The notes under the pieces are model-generated. The model worked only from the letters and a program-made list of their open reading frames with translations. It had not been told where the DNA came from and made no database searches. Positions 39,131 to 47,774 of a stretch of 64,000 bases of DNA are shown here, one piece after another (the first letter of the stretch is position 1; every line of letters starts with the position of its first letter). The position numbers and the translations under genes are program-made. The stretch lies in assembly GCF_001984215.1 (NCBI RefSeq), contig NZ_CP019420.1, positions 3,162,001 through 3,226,000 on the forward strand, written 5' to 3'. This stretch comes from Mycobacterium sp. MS1601 (GTDB taxonomy: Bacteria; Actinomycetota; Actinomycetes; Mycobacteriales; Mycobacteriaceae).

Positions 39131-39415
39131 GTGCAGATCGTGAAACTCTCACTTGCGGCTGTGCTCACGCTGCCCGCAATGTCTTTGGGCCTCGTCACCG
39201 CCGCTCCCGCAGCAGCCGATTGTGTCAACTCCAGCGGAGTTTCGTTGTGCTACGAGGGATCCAACCAGACTGGTGCCTCGGTGGCACTGCCGGTCGTGCC
39301 GTATCCGTGCGACGACGACTGGTTGTGCAGCTCGGGCGGCCTGTCGGCGTTGGACCCGGGCCCCGGCGGGCTCAACACCAATCGGGACACCCCCGGAGGC
39401 AGCTACCTGGACTAG
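39131..39415 (+). CDS. Secreted Cys-rich small protein, paralogue 2
   Basis: A 94-aa protein from GTG 39131, after GGAAAGGAAG. A signal peptide (MQIVKLSLAAVLTLPAMSLG, ending AAPAAA-DC) is followed by DCVNSSGVSLC (C-x8-C) and VPYPCDDDWLC (C-x5-C), matching paralogue 1 at 38314, then a Gly/Asp/Asn-rich tail. The trio 38314-39415 is collinear with short gaps. Its stop interlocks with that of the convergent tetR (CTAG). Confidence 0.78.
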   Translation: MQIVKLSLAAVLTLPAMSLGLVTAAPAAADCVNSSGVSLCYEGSNQTGASVALPVVPYPCDDDWLCSSGGLSALDPGPGGLNTNRDTPGGSYLD

Positions 39416-39987
39416 TCCAGCGGCAGTGCCGTTGTCAGGAATGCCAGTCCCCGTTCCACCGGCTCTTCGGGGACAGGCGTTCCGTCCGAGGCTGCCATCA
39501 GCACCCCGACGATGGCGCCGGCCAGCACCCTGCGCTCGAAATCGCCTGTGGGTTTGGCCAGCCGGAGTTCGAGGGCATCGGCGATCAGGTCGATGCAACG
39601 CATGTACTCGCCGTAGAGCAATCCGCGGGCTTCCGGGATCGCGTACATCAGCCGCTGACCGCGGAAGGCGTCATCACGGTCGTCGTCGGACATCTCGGCG
39701 AATGTCTGCCGGACGGCGTGCTGGTAAGCCGGAATGGGGGACAGTTCCGCGGGCGCGGTGACAAACGCGTCCATGATCGGTTCGATCAGGTCGTCGGAGA
39801 TCAGAACCGACTCCTTGGAGGGGAAGTACCGAAAGAACGTGCTGGTGGAGACGTCGGCGGCGTCGGCGATCTGCTCGACCGTGGTGTTGGCGTAGCCCTG
39901 TGTCTCGATCAGCCGGAACGCTTCGCGGCGAATTGCTCGCCGCGTCTTGATCTTTTTTCGCTCGCGCAGCCCGAGGGAGGGGTTCAT
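39412..39987 (-). CDS. TetR-family transcriptional regulator
   Basis: A 191-aa regulator with the N-terminal HTH (RRAIRREAFRLIETQGYANT, VEQIADAADVSTSTFFRYFP) and the short C-terminal domain of the MftR/TetR_C-like class (acyl-CoA-responsive in some members). Target unknown. It converges on the secreted Cys-rich gene. Confidence 0.9.
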   Translation of the reverse strand: MNPSLGLRERKKIKTRRAIRREAFRLIETQGYANTTVEQIADAADVSTSTFFRYFPSKESVLISDDLIEPIMDAFVTAPAELSPIPAYQHAVRQTFAEMSDDDRDDAFRGQRLMYAIPEARGLLYGEYMRCIDLIADALELRLAKPTGDFERRVLAGAIVGVLMAASDGTPVPEEPVERGLAFLTTALPLD

Positions 39988-40238
39988 GCCCTAATTGTGC
40001 CCGTTTCGGATGCATGGGCCACCTATCGGGCGAATCTGCTCATATGAGTGTCTGGGGGTAGATCGAGGGGGTTGGGCGCCCGGGCGGCCGTGCGGAGGTC
40101 TCGGCGGCCGCGATGGCCAAGGTGTGAAACGCTTTTCCGTTCGGGACGCATCGGCGTACTGCACCGCTGTGGCTGCCAGGTTTCACCAGGCCGGTCAACC
40201 GGCAGGACTGCATCGCGCTCGCCGAACAATGACCGCCA

Positions 40239-40284
40239 GTCACTCTCGGGCGGGGCGAGGTTCGAATTCCCGCCCGTGAGTGAC
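40239..40284. terminator. 16-bp hairpin downstream of lysE
   Basis: GTCACTCTCGGGCGGG (40239-40254) pairs with CCCGCCCGTGAGTGAC (40269-40284), with one mismatch, around a 14-nt loop containing GGTTCGAATT. It lies 15 bp past the lysE stop on the minus strand. The remainder of 39988-40299 contains no gene. Confidence 0.8.
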
Positions 40285-40299
40285 GGGCAGTAGCCGTGG

Positions 40300-40908
40300 T
40301 CAGGCGACGGCCAGCGCGACGCCGAGCGAGACCATGGTGGCGGCGATGATGCCGTCCAGGACCCGCCAGGTCAGCTGTGTCGCAAACAGATTCTTCAGCC
40401 GCCGTGCCCCGAAGCCCAACATGGTGAACCACACCGCACTTGCTGTGACCGCCCCCACCCCGAACAGCCAGCGGTTGTCGGCGTGGTCATTGGCCAAGGC
40501 GCCCAACAGGATCACGGTGTCGAGGTACACATGCGGGTTGAGAAACGTCAGTGCCAGGCACGTCGCCACCACGCCGGCCAGTCGGGCCGGAGTGGAGTCG
40601 GCCGGGGTCAGCGTTCCCGGATTCAACGCCCGTCGTGCTGCCATGAGTCCGTAGCCGATCAAGAAGGCGGCACCCCCGAGGGTCGCGATGGTGACCACAC
40701 TCGGGTGCGCGGACACCAGAGCTCCGAAACCGGCGATGCCCGCCGTGATCAGCACCATGTCCGAGAGCGTGCACAGCGCCACCACAGCGACCACATGCTC
40801 CCCGCGGATGCCCTGACGCAACACGAACGCGTTCTGCGCGCCGATGGCCGCGATCAGTGTCAGCGAGGTCAGGAATCCGGTGGCGAGGACGAGTGTGGTG
40901 GTGCTCAT
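40300..40908 (-). CDS. lysE: LysE/ArgO-family basic amino-acid exporter
   Basis: A 202-aa membrane protein with about six helices; the N-terminal [19 protein letters not shown] and the central [15 protein letters not shown] are signatures of LysE/ArgO. It exports lysine and arginine when they accumulate. In many actinobacteria it is divergent from its LysR-type activator lysG; here a LysG-like gene is found only at 50151. ATG 40908 is preferred to the TTG at 40917. The AT-rich 40918-41011 upstream would hold its promoter. Confidence 0.92.
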   Translation of the reverse strand: MSTTTLVLATGFLTSLTLIAAIGAQNAFVLRQGIRGEHVVAVVALCTLSDMVLITAGIAGFGALVSAHPSVVTIATLGGAAFLIGYGLMAARRALNPGTLTPADSTPARLAGVVATCLALTFLNPHVYLDTVILLGALANDHADNRWLFGVGAVTASAVWFTMLGFGARRLKNLFATQLTWRVLDGIIAATMVSLGVALAVA

Positions 40909-41011
40909 GAGGCTCAACGCTAGGTGGCTGGACGTGTTCAGTACACCTAATGTTTCTTCATCCGAGTTAGCGTTTCTAATCTGGCTACAGGAGGCATCAG
41001 GCCCTCGGCGG

Positions 41012-42589
41012 TCATCGCGGCTTGCGGACCGCCAGATAGTGCTCGGATTCCGGCACCCCGTCGACGTACCGCTCGACGGCCTCCTCGATCAACCGATCCT
41101 GGCCGGTGAGTCGGGTGTAGTGCTGGTGCATGTGCTCACCCCATGACCGCACCACGAACGTCTCCACGAAGGTGGACTGCCGCTCGACGCTGCGGTACAC
41201 CCGCCACTGGGAGGCGCCGGTGCGCTGGCGGGACCTGCCGAGGATGTCCATAGCGGCCAGGAAGCCGGCTTCGTCTTCGGGCGCGATGCGGTAGGACGTG
41301 ATGACCAGCACCGGCCCGTCGAGTGGTTCGGGGTCGAAGACCAGGTTCGGTTCAGGCCAGTGCGTCGACGGGGTGAGGTCCAGGTCGCCGGTCTTGGCGT
41401 GCAGCGGCCACCACAGTGAGGACAGCCCGCACACCAGCAGCAGGGCCGCACTGATCAGCAGGCTGGTGACGGTGGACGTGGCACCGGCGACCAGGCCCCA
41501 GGCCAGCGAACCCAACGCCTGGCCGCCCATGAACACCAACTGGTAAACCGACAATCCCCTGGCGCGCACCCAGGACGGCAGGCTCAGCTGCATCGAGGCG
41601 TTGAGCGTGGACAGTGACAGCAGCCACGAGGCGCCGCCGACCAGCAACACCGCCAGCACGATGGCGAAGTTGGGCACCAGTGCCAGCACCACGGTGGCGG
41701 CGGCGAAGCCGGCTGCCGCGACGGTCAACAGCGTGTTCTGGCCGAATCGGGACCGCAACCGCGACAAGAGGAACGCACCCAGGACCGCTCCGGCCCCCAG
41801 CGCGCCGAGTAGCAGACCGTAGCCCGACGACGACAGCCCGAGTTGGTCGGCCGCGATCACCGGTAGCAACCCCCACAGTGCGCTGGCCGGTGCGACGAAC
41901 AAGGCGGCACGCAGTAGGATCCGCCGCACGATCGGTGAGCTGCGGATGAACCGCCCGCCGGCACTCAGAGCTGCCAGGGCGCGCTCGGAGGGGTAGTTGT
42001 GCTCGACAGCGGGCTGACGCCACCACATCAGGACCAGGACGGTGCCCACGAAAGACAGAGCGTTGAGGGCGAACACGAGTGTCGGCCCCGACAGCGACAC
42101 CAGCACCCCGGCGATCGCGGGTCCGATGGCCCTTGCCAGGTTCATGCTCATGCTGCCCAGTGCAGCTGCCGCCGGGATCTGCTGGGCTGGAACGAGATCG
42201 GGCTGGATTGCCTGCCACGCCGGCATGACGAGGGCCTGCCCGCAGCCGATCAGGAACAACAACGTCAGCAGTACCGCGGGCGTCGTCAAACCGGCACCGG
42301 TCAGCGCTGCCAACAGACCCACACCGGCGGCCATCGCCCCCATCGTCGCGATCAACAACCGGCGGCGGTCCAAGAGGTCGGCCAACACGCCGGACGGCAA
42401 CGCCAGCAGCATCACCGGCAGCGTCGTGGCCGTCTGTACCAGCGGAACCAGGACATCTGCGCGGGGGTCGCCGACGAGCATCCACTGTGCGCCGACGGTC
42501 TGCATCCAGGTCCCGAGATTGGACACCAGCTGTGCGATCCACAGCATGCGATACACCGGCGATCGCAGCGGCGCCCAGGTCGAGGTCAT
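41012..42589 (-). CDS. MFS exporter with C-terminal soluble domain
   Basis: A 525-aa protein starting at ATG 42589 ([17 protein letters not shown]). Residues 1-400 form a 12-helix MFS_3/EntS-like transporter ([29 protein letters not shown]). Residues 420-525 are a soluble alpha/beta-barrel-like domain ([20 protein letters not shown], then [20 protein letters not shown]), seen in other members of this MFS branch. Substrate unknown. It is divergent from the clpP pair. Confidence 0.87.
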   Translation of the reverse strand: MTSTWAPLRSPVYRMLWIAQLVSNLGTWMQTVGAQWMLVGDPRADVLVPLVQTATTLPVMLLALPSGVLADLLDRRRLLIATMGAMAAGVGLLAALTGAGLTTPAVLLTLLFLIGCGQALVMPAWQAIQPDLVPAQQIPAAAALGSMSMNLARAIGPAIAGVLVSLSGPTLVFALNALSFVGTVLVLMWWRQPAVEHNYPSERALAALSAGGRFIRSSPIVRRILLRAALFVAPASALWGLLPVIAADQLGLSSSGYGLLLGALGAGAVLGAFLLSRLRSRFGQNTLLTVAAAGFAAATVVLALVPNFAIVLAVLLVGGASWLLSLSTLNASMQLSLPSWVRARGLSVYQLVFMGGQALGSLAWGLVAGATSTVTSLLISAALLLVCGLSSLWWPLHAKTGDLDLTPSTHWPEPNLVFDPEPLDGPVLVITSYRIAPEDEAGFLAAMDILGRSRQRTGASQWRVYRSVERQSTFVETFVVRSWGEHMHQHYTRLTGQDRLIEEAVERYVDGVPESEHYLAVRKPR

Positions 42590-42673
42590 GGGGACAACTG
42601 TAGAAGGGCGCTTCGTTCTGCTGACAGCAGCGTGAGCAGCCCGGCCGTCCGCCGCTGAGGCAGGGTCGAAGCC

Positions 42674-43276
42674 ATGACCGACAACAAACCACGACTGTTC
42701 ACTGCACAACTGCGCGACGATCTGTTCCGCAAGCGGGTGCTGGTGCTCGACGGCCCACTCGATGATGACAACGGCACCGTGCTGGTGACCCAGATGCTCT
42801 CACTGGCCGCTGATTCCGACGATGACATCGCTTTGTGGATTCACTCGCCGGGAGGTTCGGTACCGGCCATGCTGGCCATCCGCGACGTCATGCGGCTGGT
42901 GCCGTCCGACGTCAGCACACTTGCTCTCGGATTGGCCTGCAGCGCAGGACAATTCCTGCTGTCATCCGGAACCCCAGGCAAGCGGGGCGCGCTGCGGCAC
43001 GCCAGAATTCTCATGCACCAGGGTTCGTCCGGTATCGCCGGTTCCGCCGTCGAGGTGGAAGTGCAGGCCGACGACCTGCGGTACACCCGCGACACAGTGC
43101 TCGGATTGATCGCGCAGGACACCGGTCAAGACATCGACCGTGTCTTCACCGATTCGCTGCACGACCGTTGGTTCACCTCGGAGCAGGCCAGGGAGTACGG
43201 GTTCGTCGACACCGTGGTGGACCGCTTCGAGCAGGTCGTGCCGAACCACAGGGCGCAGTTCGGAATCAGCGCATGA
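42674..43276 (+). CDS. ClpP-family serine protease subunit, catalytic triad intact
   Basis: A 200-aa ClpP-like protein distinct from the housekeeping ClpP1/ClpP2. The nucleophile is in [14 protein letters not shown] (Ser90), His115 in RILMHQ, and Asp164 in [12 protein letters not shown]. Substrate-strand IHSPGGSV is present. Its stop overlaps the ATG of a second clpP-like gene, so the two are made together and may form a mixed tetradecamer. No AAA+ partner lies nearby. Confidence 0.9.
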   Translation: MTDNKPRLFTAQLRDDLFRKRVLVLDGPLDDDNGTVLVTQMLSLAADSDDDIALWIHSPGGSVPAMLAIRDVMRLVPSDVSTLALGLACSAGQFLLSSGTPGKRGALRHARILMHQGSSGIAGSAVEVEVQADDLRYTRDTVLGLIAQDTGQDIDRVFTDSLHDRWFTSEQAREYGFVDTVVDRFEQVVPNHRAQFGISA

Positions 43277-43875
43277 GCACCTACACCATCCCCAACGTGA
43301 TCACCCGCAGCCCTGCCGGCGAACGGGTCATGGATGTGTACTCGCACCTGCTGGCCGAGCGCATCGTCTATCTGGGCACCGGTATAGATTCCGGGGTCGC
43401 CAATGCGTTGATCGCCCAACTCTTGCACCTGGAAGCCGACAATCCCGAACAGGAGATCAGCCTCTACATCAATTCCGAAGGTGGTGATCTGTCGGCGATG
43501 CTGGCGGTTTACGACACCATGCGTTTCATCAAGGCGCCGGTGGCCACCACGTGTATAGGCCAGGCCGTCGCGGCGGGTGCGGTGCTGCTGGCAGCAGGTG
43601 CGGCCGGACGTCGAGCGGTGTTGCCGCACAGTCGAATTGTGCTGCATCAGCCCGCCGCGCAGGGCAGGGGCACCATCCCGGATCTGATCCTGCAGGCGGA
43701 CGAGGTGGTGCGGGTGCGCAGTCAATTGGAGGCCATCCTGGCGCGGCACACCGGACGTGGTGTCGAGCAACTGCGGCATGACACCGACCGCGACCGGGTG
43801 TTCGATGCACACGATGCGGTGGCGTATGGCCTGGCGGACGTTGTGCTGCAGGACAGAGATCGGGCCGATGGATGA
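43273..43875 (+). CDS. ClpP-like pseudo-protease (catalytic Ser replaced by Ala)
   Basis: A 200-aa ClpP homologue with the fold features [18 protein letters not shown] (His125) and DTDRDRVF (Asp174). Where active ClpP has GQAAS, this protein reads GQAVA, so position 100 (codon 43570-43572, GCG) is Ala. It should be unable to cut peptides and may be structural, like ClpR in cyanobacteria and plastids. Coupled to the active ClpP by an ATGA overlap; converges on an XRE regulator. Confidence 0.9.
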   Translation: MSTYTIPNVITRSPAGERVMDVYSHLLAERIVYLGTGIDSGVANALIAQLLHLEADNPEQEISLYINSEGGDLSAMLAVYDTMRFIKAPVATTCIGQAVAAGAVLLAAGAAGRRAVLPHSRIVLHQPAAQGRGTIPDLILQADEVVRVRSQLEAILARHTGRGVEQLRHDTDRDRVFDAHDAVAYGLADVVLQDRDRADG

Positions 43876-43885
43876 GCCGGGTACC

Positions 43886-43908
43886 GGACCGCAGAGTTCG
43901 GACGGTCC
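43886..43908. terminator. Short hairpin between clpP-like gene and XRE regulator
   Basis: GGACCG (43886-43891) and CGGTCC (43903-43908) pair around an 11-nt loop between convergent stops. Weak compared with others in the window. Confidence 0.35.
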
Positions 43909-44228
43909 TATGCGGCCATCAACATGGGGCCGGTGGCAGTGCCGCCGACTCGGGTGAAGTCGGCCGCGATGCTGCCCAGCACACGAACCAGATTGACGTC
44001 CAACGCTCCGCATATGGCGGCGATCATCTCGCTGGAGGGTTCTTTGCGGCCGCGCTCGATCTCGGACAGGTACTGCGGTGACACTCCCGCGCGTTCGGCG
44101 ACGTCCACCAGACGGTCGCCGCGGCGCTCCCGGATGTCGCGGAGTCGACGGCCCAGGAGTTCCCGCCACAGCGGCTCGGGTGCCCGCACCGCTGCGCGGT
44201 GGCGGTGTATGCCGATGACCTCACCCAT
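43908..44228 (-). CDS. XRE-family regulator, ClgR/PopR-like
   Basis: A 106-aa protein with a Cro/C1 helix-turn-helix (LGRRLRDIRERRGDRLVDVA, then AGVSPQYLSEIERGRKEPSS). The SPxYLSEIERGRKE stretch is characteristic of ClgR and PopR, actinobacterial activators of clp genes. In Streptomyces, popR adjoins the clpP3-clpP4 operon, which parallels this arrangement. It lacks the C-terminal degradation tail seen in some ClgR proteins (it ends PMLMAA, hydrophobic with Ala-Ala, which could itself be a degron; inference). Confidence 0.85.
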   Translation of the reverse strand: MGEVIGIHRHRAAVRAPEPLWRELLGRRLRDIRERRGDRLVDVAERAGVSPQYLSEIERGRKEPSSEMIAAICGALDVNLVRVLGSIAADFTRVGGTATGPMLMAA

Positions 44229-44285
44229 GAAGCCATCCTTGCTCAGTACGCAGCCTGCGTCGAACGGTGTTCGCCGCAGGCGAAA

Positions 44286-44753
44286 TCAGCGGACTCGAGC
44301 GCTGACGCGAGGCGCAGGTGCGACGACGGCAGACGACCTCGCCACCGGAGCCGGCCGCCTGCGCGACGTCTGTTGACCGACGCGACGTGTCAGGGCCCGC
44401 AGATCGCGCTTGGACACTGCGTGCATCCGATTCGCCAGCAGGTCGAGCTGCTGCCAGCTCAGACCGTCGAGTTCGCCGTCGGCGTCGTGGGTGGCGATCA
44501 CCACCGCCCCACGCAACAGGGGAACATTCTTGGCAGTGAATCGGGTGGTTGCCAGCAGCATTTCGGTGGCACTGTGGTTCACTCGCTGCTGACAGCGGCG
44601 AGCAGTAGGGGCGAACCAGAAGTCGAATTGCCGATCAGCACTCGTCAAGCTCTCGAGTCCGCGATCAGCTACCAGTTCGGAGATATCTGCCCTGGTGTAG
44701 GCACGTGTCTCGTAGGCGACACCATTGGGGCTGAAATACAGGACCGTGTTCAT
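44286..44753 (-). CDS. Conserved mycobacterial protein of unknown function
   Basis: A 155-aa protein (MNTVLYFSPNGVAYETRAYT at the start; DFWFAPTARRCQQRVNHSAT; LRGAVVIATHDADGELDGLS). The first 110 residues look like a compact alpha/beta domain, the rest a basic, Arg/Pro-rich tail. No family recognised. ATG 44753 follows AGGAC. It is preceded by a repeat-rich AT region. Confidence 0.75.
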   Translation of the reverse strand: MNTVLYFSPNGVAYETRAYTRADISELVADRGLESLTSADRQFDFWFAPTARRCQQRVNHSATEMLLATTRFTAKNVPLLRGAVVIATHDADGELDGLSWQQLDLLANRMHAVSKRDLRALTRRVGQQTSRRRPAPVARSSAVVAPAPRVSARVR

Positions 44754-44791
44754 CGCGATTGTCCTATTCAGAGGTGGTGAATATCGCTGGA

Positions 44792-44843
44792 GTTATGCAG
44801 CGACCGGTTCGATCGCTGCATAACGATTTGCCGCATAACGATT
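44792..44843. repeat. Inverted and direct repeats between cutinase gene and 44753 gene
   Basis: GTTATGCAGCGA (44792-44803) pairs perfectly with TCGCTGCATAAC (44813-44824), 12-bp arms, 9-nt spacer. GCATAACGATT then repeats directly at 44818-44828 and 44833-44843. Three GTTATGC/GCATAAC half-sites thus precede the start at 44753. It may be a cutinase terminator or an operator. Confidence 0.7.
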
Positions 44844-44890
44844 GGGATAAACCGAAATCACAAAAAATTTCACTGATGTGATTCAGGTGT

Positions 44891-45619
44891 TCAGACCGCT
44901 GATGACGCGGACGGGGCCAGATGTGCCACGGCGAAGTCCGCTGCCTGGTCGGCCATGCCGTTGCTCTTGTACGAGCTGTGGGCCGCCCTGTCGAAGCCGC
45001 CCGGGAAACACACCGGATCGCCGGGGGCGCACAGTTGCAGGGTCTTGGCGGCGTACTGCTGGCCCACAGTCACCGGAGGCGCACTGCGATCCACCAGATT
45101 CAGGAACCAGTTGTCCGGAGTGCCGAACAGCACCACGGAGGAGACGTGCTGGGCTGTCGACGCGGGCATCGGGCCAAGTCCGGCAGGCAGATTGAGCCCG
45201 GCGGGCACCGCGTCGAAGGTGGTGTATCCGGCCACGGCCGCACCTTGGGAGTAACCGCCGAGCACCACAGCGGTGGTGGGGCAGCTGGCGGCCACCGCCT
45301 CGATCTTGTTCGCGGCATCGGCCACACCGTTGGCGGCGGCCGAGAAGTCAAGGGAAGCGGGGTAGTTCACGGGGTAGACGTCGACGGACTTGCCGGGCAG
45401 CCGTGCACTCAAGGCGTTGACGAAGGCCTGTCCGGTGTCGCCCACGCCGGGGGCCTCGAAGGTGCCACGGGCGAACACGACTTCGACGTCGGGACACGCC
45501 TGGGTGGGTGCGGCCACGGCCACGCCGGTGGCGGAGGGGGCGAACAGGGCCGCCAGGGAGACGGCGACTGCGCCGAGCCCGGCGGAGATCCGCTTGGGTG
45601 AGGATGCTGATTCACGCAT
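44891..45619 (-). CDS. Secreted cutinase-family esterase (Culp, Cfp21-like)
   Basis: A 242-aa secreted serine esterase. Signal peptide through ATGVAVAAPT; the mature protein starts QACPDVEVVFARGT, diagnostic for cutinases. The triad is Ser in GGYSQGAAV (about residue 121), Asp in CAPGDPVC and His in AHSSYKSNG, with Cys pairs. It hydrolyses lipid esters at the cell surface. In M. tuberculosis cfp21 (Rv1984c) adjoins lysG-lysE; here they are spread over the same 12-kb block. Confidence 0.93.
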   Translation of the reverse strand: MRESASSPKRISAGLGAVAVSLAALFAPSATGVAVAAPTQACPDVEVVFARGTFEAPGVGDTGQAFVNALSARLPGKSVDVYPVNYPASLDFSAAANGVADAANKIEAVAASCPTTAVVLGGYSQGAAVAGYTTFDAVPAGLNLPAGLGPMPASTAQHVSSVVLFGTPDNWFLNLVDRSAPPVTVGQQYAAKTLQLCAPGDPVCFPGGFDRAAHSSYKSNGMADQAADFAVAHLAPSASSAV

Positions 45620-45728
45620 GGTCGTACCTTTCGCAGGGCTCAGTGAGTAAAAGAAGACTCCCGCGAACGGCGTTTCGACACATCGACGCTGGCCTCCATG
45701 TCAGGGAACCGCTAGTGGCAACGGCCTA

Positions 45729-45744
45729 TTCCGGCTAACCGGAA
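45729..45744. promoter_or_regulatory. Inverted repeat upstream of bioY
   Basis: TTCCGG-CTAA-CCGGAA is a perfect palindrome about 90 bp before the bioY start. It lies in the 45620-45831 divergent region between the cutinase gene and bioYMN. It does not match a BioQ or BirA consensus known to me, so the regulator is open. Confidence 0.5.
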
Positions 45745-45831
45745 CCGGATTTCTGTTGGGCCGTCGCTCTGATCCCCGGTTGCAGGCGGCAGGACGACGC
45801 CGACCGGGCCCTGTCGACGTCGGCGGCGCGA

Positions 45832-46461
45832 ATGTCATCGGCGATAATGCGTCGAATGCAGACCCGACCCTCCTGGCTCCGACGCGCGGCCATCACCCCG
45901 GCCGACGTGGCACAGGCCGCGGTGTTCGCCGCGCTGATCGCCGCGCTCGGGCTGCCGGGCACCATCACCATCGGAGCCAGCGGCGTGCCCATCACCTTGC
46001 AGACACTCGGGGTGATGTTGGCCGGGTCCATCCTAGGCGCGCGCAAGGGAGCGCTGGCCGTTGCACTGTTCGCGGTGCTGGCCATCGCCGGCCTGCCGAT
46101 CCTGGCCGGCGCCCGCACCGGGCTGGTGTCCCTGGCGTCGCCCACCGCGGGGTTCTTCGTCGGCTGGCTGCCCGCGGTGATCGTCATCGGCGGCCTCACC
46201 GCGCTGATGATCCCGAAGTACCGGGTGCTCTGGGGCATCGTGATCAACATCGTCGGCGGCATGGGGGTGATCTACGCCTTCGGCACCGCGGGCCTGATGA
46301 TCCGGACCGACATGTCGTGGTGGGCCGCGTTGTCCACCAACGGGATCTACATCCCCGGCGATGTCGCCAAGGCGGTGGTGGCCGCCGTGGTCGCCGCGCA
46401 GGTGCACCGGGCGCGTCCCGAACTCATCACCCCGTGGCGCCGTCGACGTGCCGGCGCCTGA
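45832..46461 (+). CDS. bioY: Biotin ECF transporter substrate-binding protein BioY
   Basis: A 209-aa (or about 200-aa from ATG 45856) six-helix S component. Signatures: GASGVPITLQTLGVMLAGSI, then GARKGALAV, and SPTAGFFVGW. It captures biotin in the membrane and works with BioM and BioN encoded next. No ribosome site clearly decides among ATGs at 45832, 45847 and 45856. Confidence 0.93.
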   Translation: MSSAIMRRMQTRPSWLRRAAITPADVAQAAVFAALIAALGLPGTITIGASGVPITLQTLGVMLAGSILGARKGALAVALFAVLAIAGLPILAGARTGLVSLASPTAGFFVGWLPAVIVIGGLTALMIPKYRVLWGIVINIVGGMGVIYAFGTAGLMIRTDMSWWAALSTNGIYIPGDVAKAVVAAVVAAQVHRARPELITPWRRRRAGA

Positions 46462-47143
46462 CACCACCGGCATCGTCTTCGATCGGGTTTCGCACTCGTT
46501 CGGGGAACGTGTTGTCCTGAAAGATGTTTCGCTGTCACTGACCGAACAGAGGATCGGGATCCTCGGTGCCAACGGAAGTGGCAAGTCCACCCTTGCGCGG
46601 ATGATCAACGGACTGGTGCTGCCGGACAGCGGGACGGTACACGTTGATGGTCTTGACACCAGGAAATCGGCCCGTGCGGTGCGCCGCAGCGTCGGGTTCG
46701 TGTTCACCGACCCCGACCGTCAGATCCTGATGCCGACGGTGGCCGAGGACATCGAACTGTCCCTCTCGCGCCACAAACTGTCCCGCGCTGAACGCCGCGA
46801 ACGTACGCGGCTGGTCCTGCAGCGTTTCGGTCTCGCCGGACACGCCGACCACCCCGCACATCTGCTCTCAGGCGGCCAGAAGCAACTGCTGGCGCTGGCG
46901 GCGGTGCTGGTCACCGAACCCGCGATCGTAGTGGCCGATGAACCGACGACCTTGCTGGATCTGCGTAACGCCCAGATGCTGCGCGGTGCTCTCGGCCGCC
47001 TGGAAACCCGTTTGGTCGTGGTGACCCACGATCTGGAGCTGGTGCACGATTTCGACCGGGTTCTGGTGATCGACGACGGCCAGGTCTGCGCTGACGACGT
47101 ACCGTCGGCTGCGGTCGCCGCCTACCGGAAGCTGATGGCATGA
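46448..47143 (+). CDS. bioM: Biotin ECF transporter ATPase BioM
   Basis: A 231-aa ABC ATPase. Walker A GANGSGKST (about residue 38), signature LLSGGQKQL, Walker B IVVADEPT, and switch His in VVVTHDLEL. The GTG at 46448 overlaps the bioY stop by 14 bases; the frame open upstream to 46361 lies within bioY. It powers the biotin transporter. Confidence 0.93.
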   Translation: MPAPDTTGIVFDRVSHSFGERVVLKDVSLSLTEQRIGILGANGSGKSTLARMINGLVLPDSGTVHVDGLDTRKSARAVRRSVGFVFTDPDRQILMPTVAEDIELSLSRHKLSRAERRERTRLVLQRFGLAGHADHPAHLLSGGQKQLLALAAVLVTEPAIVVADEPTTLLDLRNAQMLRGALGRLETRLVVVTHDLELVHDFDRVLVIDDGQVCADDVPSAAVAAYRKLMA

Positions 47144-47742
47144 ACGTGCTGGGGAGCTATGTCCCGGGCGCCACGGTGCTGCACCGAATGCCGGCGGGGT
47201 TCAAGCTGCTGGGGCTGGGGGCGGCCATCACGGTGATGTCGTTGGCGGTCGATTCGCCGATACGTCTCGCGGCGGCCGCCGCGCTGGTGGCGGCGACGGT
47301 GCTCGTCGCCGGTGTGGGCGTGCGGGCGCTGGCAACGCAACTTCGCCCGGTCCTGTGGGTGGTGGCCTTCATCTTTGGTTTCCAGCTGTTGTTCACCGAC
47401 TGGTCTCGCGCGGTGCAGGTGTGCGGAATCCTGCTGCTGTCAGTGACTCTCGCAGCCGTAGCCACAGCCACCACCCGCACCACGGACATGCTGGCGGCCA
47501 TCACCCGTGCGTTGCAACCGTTGGGGCGCATCGGTTTTCCCGTCGAGCAGGTGGCGCTGGCCCTGGCGCTGACCATCCGCGCCATCCCGTTGATGATCGA
47601 GACGGTGCGACAGGTGGAAGAGGCTCGCCAGGCCAGGGGGCTGCGATTTTCCCCCAGGGTGGTGGTGGCGCCGGTGGTGATCGCCGCGCTGCGCACGGCG
47701 GACGGGTTCGCCGATGCTCTGGTGGCCCGCGGTCTGGATTGA
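47140..47742 (+). CDS. bioN: Biotin ECF transporter transmembrane protein BioN (EcfT)
   Basis: A 200-aa T component with about five helices and the coupling-helix motifs EARQARGLRF and LVARGLD, which transmit ATPase movement to BioY. It overlaps bioM by four bases (ATGA). With BioY and BioM it forms a complete, dedicated biotin importer. Confidence 0.93.
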   Translation: MNVLGSYVPGATVLHRMPAGFKLLGLGAAITVMSLAVDSPIRLAAAAALVAATVLVAGVGVRALATQLRPVLWVVAFIFGFQLLFTDWSRAVQVCGILLLSVTLAAVATATTRTTDMLAAITRALQPLGRIGFPVEQVALALALTIRAIPLMIETVRQVEEARQARGLRFSPRVVVAPVVIAALRTADGFADALVARGLD

Positions 47743-47774
47743 TTCGACGTGCATTCGACGGGTAATCACCCTGG

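Noticed and set aside
40241..40282. GGTTCGAATTCC resembling a tRNA T-loop
   Set aside because: The T-stem does not pair well and no D-arm, anticodon arm or acceptor stem can be built; the sequence is the loop of a long hairpin that ends lysE.
42835..43875. A long frame joining the second clpP to a segment inside the first
   Set aside because: ClpP similarity begins at ATG 43273, which overlaps the first stop; the earlier part is out of frame with the first clpP.
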